Positions 19,454 through 31,673 of a stretch of DNA of 64,000 nt are shown piece by piece. Location of the stretch: positions 181,336,001-181,400,000 of the forward strand of contig CM032228.1 of the NCBI GenBank assembly GCA_019009955.1, in the 5' to 3' direction. Below the pieces are notes generated by a model that was not told where the DNA came from, did not search any database, and was given only the letters and a program-made list of their open reading frames with translations. Position numbers and translations under genes: made by a program. Source of the DNA: Riptortus pedestris (Eukaryota; Arthropoda; Insecta; Hemiptera; Alydidae). Each line of letters opens with the position of its first letter. The stretch's first letter is position 1.

Positions 19454-20230
19454 GTGTGTGTGTGTTTGAATTTTTATAAATTGGCGCTTGGACAAACTTA
19501 TAAATAAAATTAAAATCAATTTGGATTATTGATTTACAAATTCAGAATCGATTTATCAAGAAAAACATTATTTTTGTCGGGACCATTTAGCGATTAGTTT
19601 TATGATCACAAAAATATGAGGCTCCTTTGAAGAAGTACAAAAGTTTTCTAAAGAAATGTGACATAAAAGCAATCTAATTGATTGAAGCCCCTTTGGGTTC
19701 GCAAAAATACTTATGTTTAAAGCAAACCTAAAAAGAAAAATAGATTAAACAAATACTCTTGATAAATGAGATACTGAAAACATTGGTAAACATGTCAACA
19801 TTAATGAAGAGTTTTATTATCTAGCAGCAACAAAATAACAAACTTAAAGAGGTTAATTACATTAGATTAAGTGGTTTAATTCGAAAAGTATACATTGGAT
19901 ATGATGCGAGCTGCAGCTAAAAAACCTTTCAATTTTTCAGGAAAATCCTCAAGATAGTGAACAATCTAGTTTTTATAAGGCATTTTGATAACTTTCCAGA
20001 TACTGAAGATCATTCATGACCATTCTGCGTATAGTTTTAATATGGGTGTTGGCAAAGCAGCCACTAAGTAGAACTCTGTAATCCTTTATCTGTCACTCTT
20101 CTCGCCACTGTCGTATTCATTGTCTCTTCTTGCTGCTCAGGTGCCTGTCGTTACCTCTTCGCTTTATGTATGGTAGAATGTAATTACGCCAATAACCTAG
20201 CAGACTAATATTCCGACTTAGATCTATATG
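19266..20230. other. No gene seen; TA microsatellite inside
   Basis: AT-rich, with a TA run at about 19407-19452 followed by a short TG run. No recognisable coding sequence. Confidence 0.45.
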
Positions 20231-20244
20231 AAACTACATAATTT

Positions 20245-20290
20245 GTGTCATGCAGGGGCTGCGTAAACCAAGCAGATTTCCCACTTGATG
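20245..20290 (+). repeat. Block 1 fragment of the dispersed modular repeat
   Basis: gtcatgcaggggctgcgtaa followed by ccaagcagatttcccactt, a solitary copy of block 1. Confidence 0.7.
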
Positions 20291-21105
20291 GAATGAAATT
20301 CTGATGATCTTATCGTCTTTGTACAATTCCTCCCTTAATGTGACCCCATGTTGAATTGAAGGAATTGAAATTTAATCTGGGCATGAGATATTTAGTTATA
20401 TAGTTGCTCTAAGTGACAATTGGATGTGACCAATTAAGAAGGCTAATATTTAAGTTAAATAAAACAAGAATATGACAACAGTTCTAGTATATTACTTTTT
20501 TTTAAATAAATTGATTTATGTAACACTTTTTGATCCTAAGATGGAATGTACCACTGTGCTGCTGGATGAGTACATTAGGAAAACAAGAAGCAAAGTCGTA
20601 CCCTCCACACATATTTATTCACCAAAAAGGAGAAAGCTGCATTCAATCGTGTGCCAAAACTTCACAGCTACAGAAGCTTGACGAGCTATACCCATTATTT
20701 CTAGATGCTGGATGGTAGGTGTAATATTTCAGGAAAACAAGAAGAAAAATAAATAATAACAACCCAATGACGACACGTTTTTGTAGGTACATGTTATTGG
20801 ACGATTGTGTTGTGAATATGACAAGATGATTTGGTTCTTAGGTTAATCTCACATTTATATTTATTTTCGTGCGTTTTTAATCTGATCTTAATATTTCCAC
20901 GGGAAACCATTTCTATTTCCAACCATCAACGACAGATAACAAAAGATACTCTTAATCATCTCTCTTCTTATGTGTCGATAGAACATTTAGCAGATTTTCC
21001 TATCCTTCAGGTTGCAGTCTTTACGTGATTTTCGAATAATTTCTTTAATTGTCCATCAATCCTACCCAGGAAATGAGCTCCATTCAAAATTATGTATATA
21101 TGCCT
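20291..21105. other. No gene seen
   Basis: AT-rich. Two short plus frames (20472-20681 and 20831-21028) show no domain. A ccacgggaaaccatttctat phrase near 20900 recurs as ccatgggaaacgatttctat near 45706, inside the flank of another repeat, so this stretch is partly repetitive. Confidence 0.4.
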
Positions 21106-21109
21106 GTTA

Positions 21110-21605
21110 AACCTCTTGCGCGGTCACAATTATTGTTACCAAATTCGTCATTTAAACGTTTTATGTAAAATTAATGATCATGTTCGTTAATGGCTGAAAT
21201 CGATGATATGGGGGGGGGGGGTAAAGGGTAATTTTGAAAATTCAAAGTATCTCCATTATTGTGCGTCGTCTCGGAAAATTATATAGAACAAATCCTATTG
21301 AAAAATAACGCTCTAAATGTTCTTTTATGAATCTCCCCTCTTCAATATCCAATCTTCAATATTAACTAAGATATTTTTAGTTTTCTGCGTTTTTTTTTTT
21401 TAGTTTTCACCCTTCAGTAAACACGAAGTCATATCAACAATAAACATTTACTGTTCTTTTTGATGATTTTTTTTTTTAAATTTTGGATGATTTCTCCCAT
21501 TAATAATTTTGACTTTTACATAAAAGGATTATATATCGAGTTTGGTAACGATCAAAATAAAATGACGATCACTAGAGCGTTACCAGACCTACACCTTAAG
21601 TCACA
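21110..21605 (-). repeat. Dispersed modular repeat, block 3 reversed, plus a forward end
   Basis: tattgttaccaaattcgtca...gatcatgttcgttaatggctg...G-run...tctccattattgtgcgtc in reverse orientation to about 21420. It is followed at 21525-21600 by a forward gagtttggtaacgatcaaaa...agagcgttaccagac end. The two halves face each other. Confidence 0.65.
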
Positions 21606-22120
21606 TGGCTAATCTTAACCACGTGCAGGCCTCTAATATAAAGATATGATTAAATAAATACCCGCGCGAATCTTAATCATATTTAACTTTTAAATCGAAT
21701 GTCAGTATACTCTAAATCCTACTCAATGATATCTCATATAAATTATAATTAGCAGTATTTTCCTCTTCTCTAAAGAGTATTTCATGATATGCTAATTGTA
21801 GGAATGGGCTCATCCAACACAGGGCTGGTGTGATCGAGAATATAATTTTGAAGGGTTTTGGGCTTCATTATTCTCTGCCTCGGTGTTCCATTCTGTGTTC
21901 TCGTTTCCTTTTACATTTTCGCGTTATAGGTTCTGCGCGGTATTCATCGCTTTCCTTGTCTTCAACGTCATTCCAGATCCGAACTTTGATTTGATTGATA
22001 TGTCTTCGCGTAAACAAATGGTTTACCTTGTCTTCTGATATATGATCGAATATGTCTACGTATAATAGCTCAATACTTTAATAGAAGTTTATTTTCATTT
22101 AGCTGGAACCTCTAAATCTT
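21606..22120. other. No gene seen
   Basis: Unassigned DNA. A segment near 21960-22090 (cattccagatccgaacttt; gtaaacaaatggtttacctt) is repeated at about 22240-22385, so it is a local direct duplication of about 140 bp with divergence. Confidence 0.5.
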
Positions 22121-22124
22121 CCCT

Positions 22125-22235
22125 TACCCCTCCCACTGGTCAGATTTCTGGGATTAAAAGGATTTAATATCGAGTTTGGTAAAGATCAAACAAAAATTTC
22201 GAACGCTAGAGCGTTAACAGGTAAATATATAGCTT
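22125..22235 (+). repeat. Dispersed modular repeat, block 3 end
   Basis: cctcccactggtcagatttc ... gagtttggtaaagatcaaac ... ctagagcgttaacag gtaaatata. Confidence 0.65.
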
Positions 22236-22684
22236 TTCTCGTCTTGAACGTCATCCTAGATCCAAACTTCATTTTCCATTTGATTGATATTTCTTCTCGA
22301 AGACGTAAACAAATGGTTTGCCTTGTCTTCTGGTATACGATCGAATAGATCTTCGTAAAATATCTCAATATTTTAATAGATGTTTATTTTCATTGATTAA
22401 CACCATCATTGTCATATCGTATTCGTATTCCATCGTCTCCCCCATTTTTGATCTCTTTAGTCCCTGTGTATGAGCACAGAAAATAGAGCCAATAATTCTT
22501 AAATTCCTTTCTTAATGTCAAATCAATAATTCCTTCATTTTTTGCCCCCAAGGCTTACATTCATTCAAAAACTGCAAATAAGATATCAACTGGACAGACC
22601 AGAGAGGAAGAAGATTGCCGTTTTGGATACGCTTACTGCTTCTATTTCATTTAAATATCTGCTAGGAATGGCAATGGAGAACTA

Positions 22685-22985
22685 AATTATAAAAGTTGGT
22701 CATGCAGGGTCTGAGTAAACTATGCAGAATTCCAAATATTTCGCTTAATACTCATTATACGGAAAATATGAAGAATAATTATAGCGAAATTAATTTGCAA
22801 TACGATTGTTTCTATACACTTTTTCGATCCAAGGTATGGTAACAGATATTTCGAATTTTCAAAACTCGTTCCCTCTAACCCCCCCCCTCCCCCGATCTTA
22901 GCCGTTAACGAACTTGATCCTTCTTTTTTCATAAAACAATTACATATCGAGAGTGGTAACAGACAAATATATTTTCATTTCATTT
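22685..22985 (+). repeat. Dispersed modular repeat, blocks 1 and 3
   Basis: Block 1 (gtcatgcagggtctgagtaa) passes straight into block 3 (atttcgcttaatactcatta; ttcgatccaaggtatggtaa; a C-run; gccgttaacgaacttgatcc; tggtaacagacaaatatat). Confidence 0.7.
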
Positions 22986-23149
22986 ATTCTTCAAAACTAA
23001 AATTTCTATTCTACTAGTCCCCAAAAGTTACCCTTTAGGATTGGCAATTTCGGAAAACAATACGTTGTGGAGGGAAGTGTAATTGTACACCTTGAAGTCT
23101 TGCTATAAGAATACCATAATCATCGCCGGGTACGTTAGCTAGTATATAC

Positions 23150-23150
23150 G

Positions 23151-23188
<38 letters not shown>

Positions 23189-23325
23189 AATACATATACA
23201 GTTTTGAAGGACCTCATTTTCGTCATCTCATAGGTAGGACCGATGGGCATTTGGAGAAATTTTCCAAAAATCGTGTCATGAGTACGACCTCAATAGCTGC
23301 CCCTTAAGGGAACTCTGCTAATAGA
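23150..23325 (+). repeat. TA microsatellite plus modular block 4
   Basis: TA run at 23150-23179, then cagttttgaaggacctcatt and a tgagtacgacctcaatagct segment, with the ccccttaaggg palindrome core. Same arrangement as 18.5 kb. Confidence 0.7.
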
Positions 23326-23399
23326 TAAATAGAAGGGGAGGGGGGAGTTACTGATGGCTAAAAACAAGAAAGTAAGAATAACTCTCTCAATACTTGAGA

Positions 23400-23905
23400 T
23401 TGAGGGAACTAGTATTGTAGAGCATCCATATGGTAGTTCAACAAGATTGGTGCTATAATATTTTTCGATCCTACTCGTAATAACGGAGATATTTCAAATC
23501 CCCCCACCCGTTGCAGGTTTTGTTTCAGCCATTATGAACTTTAGTGTTGAATTATTCGGTTAAATATTAATTATAATATAGATAAAATAAACATTTTCGA
23601 GTGAAGAATGTAACTTCTTAATTGATCACACAAAGTATTAACATGAATATTACACAATGAAAGTCCTATGAAAACATTATTTGGTATTTAAGTTTCAAAT
23701 AAAAACGATTCATGATAGAACATCTAGTTGTTAATATGACATGAACAGGAGGTTTAATGAAGGTTGAAAACTAAAAAAATGCAAATATCTCGGGTATAAT
23801 TCAAGATAGTGAAAAAATGTATATAGCAGTATTTATAGTAAATTACATTTTCAATAAGATAGATTCTATGTAATTGTTCAATCCGACTCATAATAATGGA
23901 CATCC
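23400..23905 (+). repeat. Dispersed modular repeat, two partial block 0/3 copies
   Basis: Block 3 pieces near 23455-23530 (tttttcgatcctactcgtaa; cggagatatttca) and a block 0 to 3 run from about 23600 to 23900 (gaaaacattatttggtattt; aatatctcgggtataattca; caataagatagattctat). Confidence 0.65.
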
Positions 23906-24954
<1,049 letters not shown>

Positions 24955-25026
24955 ATATACTAGTTACGTATATACATATACGGGAAATCTTAATAATGAT
25001 ATGTTCCTTATTTGTGCTACTAAGAT

Positions 25027-25208
25027 TAAAGGTGGGGGTGTTCTACTGGTCGACATCCCTTTCTAGCTAAGTACTAAAGATTTTATTTAATGAGCCTGTC
25101 ACTAAATAAATTCCTACTGCCCAGGTGAAAATCGAGTACACGACTCAATGAGGTTTACCAAATGAGATTAAAGCCAACGTTTTAACTCTCATGGCTAACA
25201 TTAGCCCT
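25027..25208 (-). repeat. tRNA-derived SINE, degraded copy
   Basis: Reads in reverse: gggctaatgttagccatgag head, a box B-like core (complement of ggtgaaaatcgagtac), and the tactgcccagg and tttctagct body shared with copies at 29.5 and 34.4 kb. Confidence 0.7.
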
Positions 25209-25900
25209 AGAAATCTTAATAATAAACTTTGGCGTTTTGTATGATTTTGGCATGCACAATATTTCTATATTTCCCGTCTCCTGTGTAAATGTTTTGGCAA
25301 CGTAAGTGTACTAATTTGTCTTGAAAATAACGAACAATTAGTTCTTAATACACTCTGTTCTTTCATAGATCTAGGTGAAACTATGGAGAATCGATGACTA
25401 TTGATGAGTTTGCTTAAAAATGGTTTTTAATCAATCCCATTACACTAGTCATAACATTATGGGATATAAACATCGTAGTCATGCGATAGTATTCCATATA
25501 CCAAAAGCAATCCTAAGCATACTGGTACCTATTTTATTTGCATAATAACCACTATTAAAGGTCCCCTTTTGTAGATCTGGAGTATAAACGTTATATTTAT
25601 AACGGAACATAGTATGTTCAGTAAAGTGTAACACTTTTAATGAAGTGATGTAAAAAATAACTTTGTACTCGTCCTCAGCACTCACTCTACCAGCGACCAT
25701 CGTTCCCGGCTTACCCTGCTCTGCCAGGAAAAGACAAGAAATACTCCTCCAGCTTCTGGCCAATCTCACTGACATGTTGTGTATCTAAACGTCTGGAACA
25801 AATAGTAAAGTCTCTTCACCTAAAACAAGGAGGTTGATAGAATCTGGGAGGAGACTCATTCTATCACAATTGTATGACTGGAATATTCGAGGCAACATTT
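25209..25900. other. No gene seen
   Basis: AT-rich. The minus frame at 25479-25775 shows no recognisable domain. Confidence 0.4.
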
Positions 25901-25904
25901 TTAG

Positions 25905-26362
25905 TTACGTCTAGCGGTCGCAATTATTGTTTAATCGTTACCAAACTCGATATTTAGTCGTTTTATGTAAAACGAAAGATCAAGTTCGTTAACTGCTGAA
26001 ATCGGACCAGGGGGAGGGGGGGGGGGTTAGAGGGGAGGATTTTAGAAAATTCGAAATATCTCCGTTACCATACGTCGGATCCAACAATTGTATAGAACCA
26101 GTCTTATTGTAAATTAAATGTACTATAAATATTGTTCTATACATTTATTCTCTATCTTTGTTATTAACCGAGATATTTGCATTTTATTAACTGTAACGGA
26201 CGAAATGAAATCGGCCTTCGGGTCTAGTCGTGAGTTTCCGTTAAAAGCTAGTCCGGCCGTTTCCGTAACTGTTCGACTCTCGTGAAATTTCTCTATTATA
26301 AAACTTGACGTGGGAAATCTGCTTAGTTTACGCAGCCCCTGCGTGACGGACTTTTTTATTTT
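25905..26362 (-). repeat. Dispersed modular repeat, blocks 3-2-1 (well preserved)
   Basis: ctagcggtcgcaattattgt...gatcaagttcgttaactgct...G-run...gttctatacatttattctct...agctagtccggccgtttccg...gaaatctgcttagtttacgc...gtgacggac. The same order as copy 1 at 698-1075, with the block-3 end extended. Confidence 0.8.
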
Positions 26363-26544
26363 GGCAAGAGTTGAACATCGTGGAGGGCAATCTTCAGGAT
26401 ACGATATATTCCTTGTAGATTTGGTGCAATAGAACTGGTTTTCAATTTTCAAAATAAAAAACAAAATGTGTGATATTCTCCAGAAAACATAACATTAATG
26501 TACCAAATTATTACTGGATTCCACCATAGTATCTTATAGCCCAA

Positions 26545-26987
26545 CATTAAAATTCTTTGACGTTTGATAAGAACCTGACATGGGCACCCCATATCAAAGA
26601 TCTCGTCAATAAATGCAAGAAATCGTTGAATTAATTAAGGATTCTAAGTAATACTAAATGGGGAGGTGATACAATGCTAAGCTTCTATAGGACCTTTATT
26701 AGGTGTATACTGGGTTATGGCTGCATAGCATATTCATCTGCCAGTTCTAGCATGCTCAAAGCATTGAACGTTATACACAATGCTGAAATTAGAATATCAA
26801 CAGGGGCTTTTCGAACAAGTCCCGTCAATAGTATTTATGTCGAAGCTGGATAATCCCCACTGGATTACGGGCGTAAGATGTTATGTTTCAAATTTCTCAC
26901 AAGGTCAAAATCATTGAACAGTCCCTGTGTAAATACTTTTTTAAGCAACACTTACAGATTTACACACAAATAGAAAACCCTTAATAT
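26545..26987 (+). pseudogene. Jockey-like reverse transcriptase C-terminal fragment
   Basis: Translates to NLTWAPHIKDLVNKCKKSLN, then LRILSNTKWGGDTMLSFYRT, LGYGCIAYSSASSSMLKALN, and GAFRTSPVNSIYVEAG. This is the thumb/connection region of Jockey-clade RTs (L-W--HI, W-AD---L--LYR----S-LDYG, GAFRTSP--SLY-EA). It has stops and frameshifts and is cut off by a solo LTR at 26988. Confidence 0.8.
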
Positions 26988-27563
26988 TGTTACGTTTTCT
27001 TACCAAAACCAGTAATAAACGTTGTTAATAAGAGTTCTTTAGGATTGCAAAATTAATCACACACAAGTTTCACAGTTTTTATCACTGCACAATTTATTTA
27101 ACAATGCAAAATACACTTGGTTAATTATTCTTAATTCCTACACACAGTATGCACTGATAGCGTCACTGTTCTTCAGATTACACAGTCCAATAATTCACTC
27201 GCGATCAATGAACTTCACAAAAAGACGGCACTGCACTGTCTTATACAGGGCACTATAACGTTACTCACAGAGTCACGGCACAACACTGTTCTTCACATAA
27301 AAACAAAACACTTTACCGCACTGCACTAAGTCGCACTGATGTGACCATCAAGACAGCTGAGAATAAAACTGACTACCTCGCGGCTGGCTGGTTCTTTATA
27401 TAGGTCGTCGGCATACATCAAAGTGGAATTGGCTGGACCCTTCGACGTTTGGACTGGAAGGGACTAGTACGGGCTAGACCAATTAGCGGCACCCCTTTGA
27501 TCCCCACACTCCCCAAACACGTGAACATCTCTGCCCAATTCTTCCAAGTATTTAATTTCACAC
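26988..27563 (-). repeat. Solo LTR, copy B (minus orientation)
   Basis: Begins TGTTACGTTTTCTTACC, shares the gcactgcactaagtcgcact and gtcggcatacatcaaa stretches with copies A and C, and ends near tatttaatttcaca. It interrupts or abuts a Jockey-like fragment. No clear target duplication. Confidence 0.65.
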
Positions 27564-27676
27564 AGACAGCTCTCCATGACACCACGGAAAGTAAACAACT
27601 TAAGACTTCTTGACTTTGTGACTGGGTTTGATGACAGCAGGTACACTAGTACACACAAGTAAACTAGTCACTGCAT

Positions 27677-27775
27677 GGAGACCGTATGACAGGAAGAGGA
27701 AGAGATGGGCAGACAGTTTGAAGGAGCTAGCTGGACCGGCTTGGATGTGTACTGCTCGTGATCGGGATCTCTGAG
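27677..27775 (+). pseudogene. Non-LTR retrotransposon C-terminal scrap
   Basis: Encodes RPYDRKRKRWADSLKELAGP followed by WMCTARDRDL. The R-G--R-RW-DD--E-AG--W---A-DR pattern is the extreme C-terminus of endonuclease/reverse transcriptase proteins of the RTE-like type common in insect genomes. Confidence 0.6.
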
Positions 27776-27797
27776 TTCATCACTAATTGTACACAAA

Positions 27798-27903
27798 TTC
27801 CTGAATCGAACTCGCCACTCCAGATTTGCTGTGTGAGATTAAGACCCTCTATGAGGGTCTCTATGAGATTAACGCTCTAACTCAAATGGCTAACATGAGC
27901 CCC
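27798..27903 (-). repeat. tRNA-derived SINE head
   Basis: Complement of box B (tgaatcgaactcgccactc) and head (ggctaacatgagccc), with an internal gagggtctctatgag duplication. Only the tRNA-like head remains. Confidence 0.7.
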
Positions 27904-28315
27904 CTCCACAAAGTCCTTCACGCAGGGGCTGCGTTAACTAAGCCCACGTACGCCATGTGTTTGCATTTATTTCAATACGTAATCCTTCAATGAGAACAAT
28001 ATTTGGTACTTAAGATTCGAATAAAATGGTTTATTAAATAAGAGAGTATTGTTTATATTACACAATGGAAGTTCTATGAAAACATTATTTGGTATTTGTT
28101 TCAAATAAAAAGGGTTGGTGATAGAACAACTTGTTGTTAACATGACATGAGTAGGAGTAGAGGTTTAATGAAGGCTGAAAACTAAACAAAATGCAGAAAT
28201 CTCGGTTAATATTCAAGATAGAGAATAAATGTATATAACAATATTTATAGGGTATTTAAATTTCAATAAGATTGGTTCTATGTAATTTTTTATTGGAATA
28301 ACGGATATACGAGTA
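27904..28315 (+). repeat. Dispersed modular repeat, blocks 1, 0, 3 (partial)
   Basis: gtccttcacgcaggggctgc; two block 0 pieces near 27990 and 28075 (gaaaacattatttggtattt); aaatctcggttaatattcaa; caataagattggttctatg. Confidence 0.7.
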
Positions 28316-29477
28316 TTTCGAAAAAAAATTGAACGCGGCCTGATTTAGGGTGAAAATCGAGAAAAAAATGGCAAACACAGGAATAGTCATACTCACGAGT
28401 GTGAATGTCACAAGTGACATTTATAGGCGCAAATGAGACAGAAATTATATTCAATATGTGAATATGATATTCATAATTATCATATCCATAATCACAATAT
28501 TCCCACATTTTATTCAAAATCATATTCATGATTATAAATCCGCCTGTCTGAGTGTAAATTTGTCCTAAATGAAGGGCTACAATGGATCTTGGAATTGAAA
28601 ATAGTATAGACGTTAATATGAAGCGTATGATGAATCGATGAAAGGGGCATTGTGGTAAGAAGGACGTGATGATCAACATACATTAAACTTGGTTATCATC
28701 AGTAGGCTAGTTGGTAGAAGGATATTGATGCTGATAGTTACTTAAGGTTGGTAATGGAAATTTTGACGTTCAGTGAGAAGTCTTACTTGCAGGGTGATGA
28801 GTGAGATTAGGGTGGAGATAGAGGGTCTTTTTTCTTTACCTACACCAGTTACTTTTTCAAGTAACAGTGGTCATATGAAAATTAAAAAGACTCTAAATGT
28901 TAGGTTGAAGTAATTCATTCAAACTGCTGCTCAGCTATATAAATTTTATGCATGAAAGAGGTTACCTGCCTATTACATGGTTGGTTTTTATAAACGTGTA
29001 AGTTTTTTTTTGTAATAATGAATCTCATGCAACTTAGTAGTATTCTTAAATCAGAATAAATAGCATATAGGGCTTTGCAGAGGTATGGATTATTGTATAA
29101 ATCAAGGAAATGTAGAAAAGGACACTTCATGTGGATTATATTTCATAAAAAAAGAGGTCCAGAATTTAGATGCAGTCTAAGAAATAGCAGACAAGAAATC
29201 GGCGGTTACAAAGATACATGGTTCAGCAATTGTAAACTTAAATTAAGTAAGTGTATTTTGTTGATTGAATTGTTGGCCCACAATTGAAAGAAGGAACAAA
29301 ACGGATTGTGGAATGGGAAGATCCCTTCTCGACTCTTACCTATGTGAGTTTGTTTACAAAAGAAGATACGAGAACGAGGATATATTTGAGTATTTTGTAA
29401 AATCTTTGAGTGTATAATTTTTGTTTACATTTAAAACTTGCTAAATACATTATTTCAAACATATGTTCATTACTTTT
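28316..29477. other. No gene seen
   Basis: AT-rich. A 129-residue minus frame (28290-28679) has no recognisable domain and begins in a repeat; I do not call it a gene. Confidence 0.4.
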
Positions 29478-29706
29478 ATTATTATTATTATTTATTAACG
29501 TCCACTTTTTGCAACTTAGGCTAATTGGGACGGGTTATCTACAGGTTACCACCCTTTTCTAGCCAGGGTGGGATTTTAGGATGTTATTTAATGAATTTCG
29601 TCACTAAATAATTTCCTTTGCCCAGGCGAGAATCGAACTCGCCACTCTAGGTTTACCATGTGAGATAAAGGTCAACGCTTTAGCTCGCATGGCTAACCTG
29701 AGCCCC
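29478..29706 (-). repeat. tRNA-derived SINE, nearly complete
   Basis: Read on the minus strand: head ggctcaggttagccatgcga (box A region), box B gagttcgattctcgcc (29626-29641), a body ending in gttaataaat, and an AAT-type tail (tta repeats at 29478-29492). This is the best-preserved copy of at least nine in the window. Confidence 0.85.
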
Positions 29707-31148
29707 TTCATTACTTTTATCAATTTAACTATAACGTAAATCACTATTTTATAAATAAGTAACTGGTGTGGGTAAATTAAAAAAGACCCAAGGCAGATGG
29801 ATAATAATTATGGGATTATGAATTCTCAGGTAATAAAAAGCATTCCTGTGGTCTCATTCACTTGCTCGAAATTCATGTAATTAGTTTGAGGCAACTAATA
29901 TGTTCAATCTCCTCTTGATATTACTTAAAATATTTATGGCTTCGAATTTTGCATCAGTGCCATTTTATTGGGCTAAAATATCTCTACATTTTTACTTTGA
30001 ATTGATTTATCAATGTGTTGTATATTACAATTGTGATATACAATATTTATAAATATAATAGTTAGAATGGTTGGATAAACACGGTCACAATAAAAAAAAG
30101 AATCACAACCGTGTCGAGTTTTTCTTTCGTCAAGGATTTGATTACCTTCAGTCTGAAAATCCAGGAAGGTCAAACACTTCAGATTTAGTTAGGTAGACAG
30201 AACTGGGAAGTTAAATATCTATGAATACACACACACCCATATATAAATATAAATATATTGTGTCTGCGTGTGTTTGAGTACATATATAATATATATACAC
30301 AAATATATAAATGAGCACATAATTATTAATCTGGTGACACCTCCTTCAGTGAAATCATTAAGTTTCGTGTTTGAAATATCTGTTCAACGTAAAGCCCTTA
30401 AGGTTAGAGAAATTTTTTAAAGTGAAGTCACGGTGCAATACAAAATATTAAATGATTGTGGTATGCTTTGACTTTAGTGAGTGTGTCATCTTCATAAACT
30501 AAATCATTCATTCCTTATCAGCTAACTTCATAAACATTTAATCTCAATTCTCGAAAAGCTTCATTTATTTTATTTACCTCCTGCATTGTCTAAATTAGGG
30601 GGATCGTATTTTTTTCACCGGTATTTCCTCCCTGGCAAATTTCGACCTTTTATAATGTTGACAAGATTGTAGAGTCGCAACTATTCTTATACCAAGGTGG
30701 ATATTTATTTAATTCCTGAAACTAACTTGGTACAATAATGCCAAATTCAACCATCCGACCAAGTTTAAAAATGGACATGTGATTGTTTTTAATGAGACTC
30801 AATTTTCAATCTCGGAATTTTCACATTTTTCCAATTAAAACCAGCGAAGAACAATTCATTTTATTTCTATAGTGCCAGGTTCCGCAGAATCAAAGATTGA
30901 AAGATTATAGTTCTCAACCAAGTAGAACAGTGATAGGCCCACGAAGGCCATATTCACTGCTTTTGACTATTTTGACATTTACGATAAAAGCTCTCAACCG
31001 ACATTGACTGAAAAATTCTTCAAATCCTTTGGTTATTAGGAAGGATCAAACGTTTTAAACCTCCACTAAACCTCCACTCCTACTCACGTGATTATCCCTT
31101 GAAGGAACTGGATCACTAATCATGCGACGTACAGCATAAATTCCAAAT

Positions 31149-31150
<2 letters not shown>
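29707..31150. other. No gene seen
   Basis: AT-rich, upstream of the SLC17-like gene. No promoter could be located with confidence. Confidence 0.4.

Positions 31151-31208
<58 letters not shown>
31151..31208. repeat. (TA)n microsatellite
   Basis: TA run of about 56 bp, some 290 bp upstream of the SLC17-like start codon. Confidence 0.9.
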
Positions 31209-31212
<4 letters not shown>

Positions 31213-31495
31213 CATATTTCTTAAACAAGAAAAACTGAGAATAGAATCACCTACGACTCATTCAAGAACGCTAGTACTCTGCTCAATTGATGAAACACCA
31301 CCATGAAAGAAGTTTTCTTTTAATTTCCCACATAAATCTTCTTTTTTTTTTCTTACGAATTTTAGAAATTCGTTAATCTCTCAGGAATCCTACTGACCTA
31401 CGATATTATTTCATTGACCATGTCAGTCCGCAGTGCCTACTAGTTTGTCCCATTGATGTTATGAAGTGTTAGCCTACAGATAAAAAAATAAAAGC

Positions 31496-31580
31496 ATGGA
31501 AAGCAAAGAGGGGAGGAGGAATGATCCAGTCGAACAGCTGCTACTTGCCAGCACAGTCATGTTCCACTCCCTATTGCCAG
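31496..31580 (+). CDS. SLC17-like exon 1 (start codon)
   Basis: ATG at 31496 opens a 28-codon, one-base exon with a polar N-terminus (MESKEGRRNDPVEQ) and a GTACGT donor at 31581. Phase 1 joins exon 2 to give PEWIGVRH at the membrane entry. The N-terminal sequence is not conserved in the family, so this exon rests on splice fit and is the least certain. Confidence 0.7.
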
Positions 31581-31623
31581 GTACGTATAACCTACTTCAA
31601 ACTCACGTGAAATATACACACTC

Positions 31624-31673
<50 letters not shown>

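Noticed and set aside
28290..28679. 129-residue minus-strand open frame
   Set aside because: No recognisable domain, starts and ends within or next to dispersed repeat sequence, and composition is typical of AT-rich chance frames.
29620..29706. Possible tRNA gene on the minus strand
   Set aside because: Box B-like sequence is present, but no cloverleaf can be drawn and the same head recurs with a common body and AAT-type tail, so it is a SINE.
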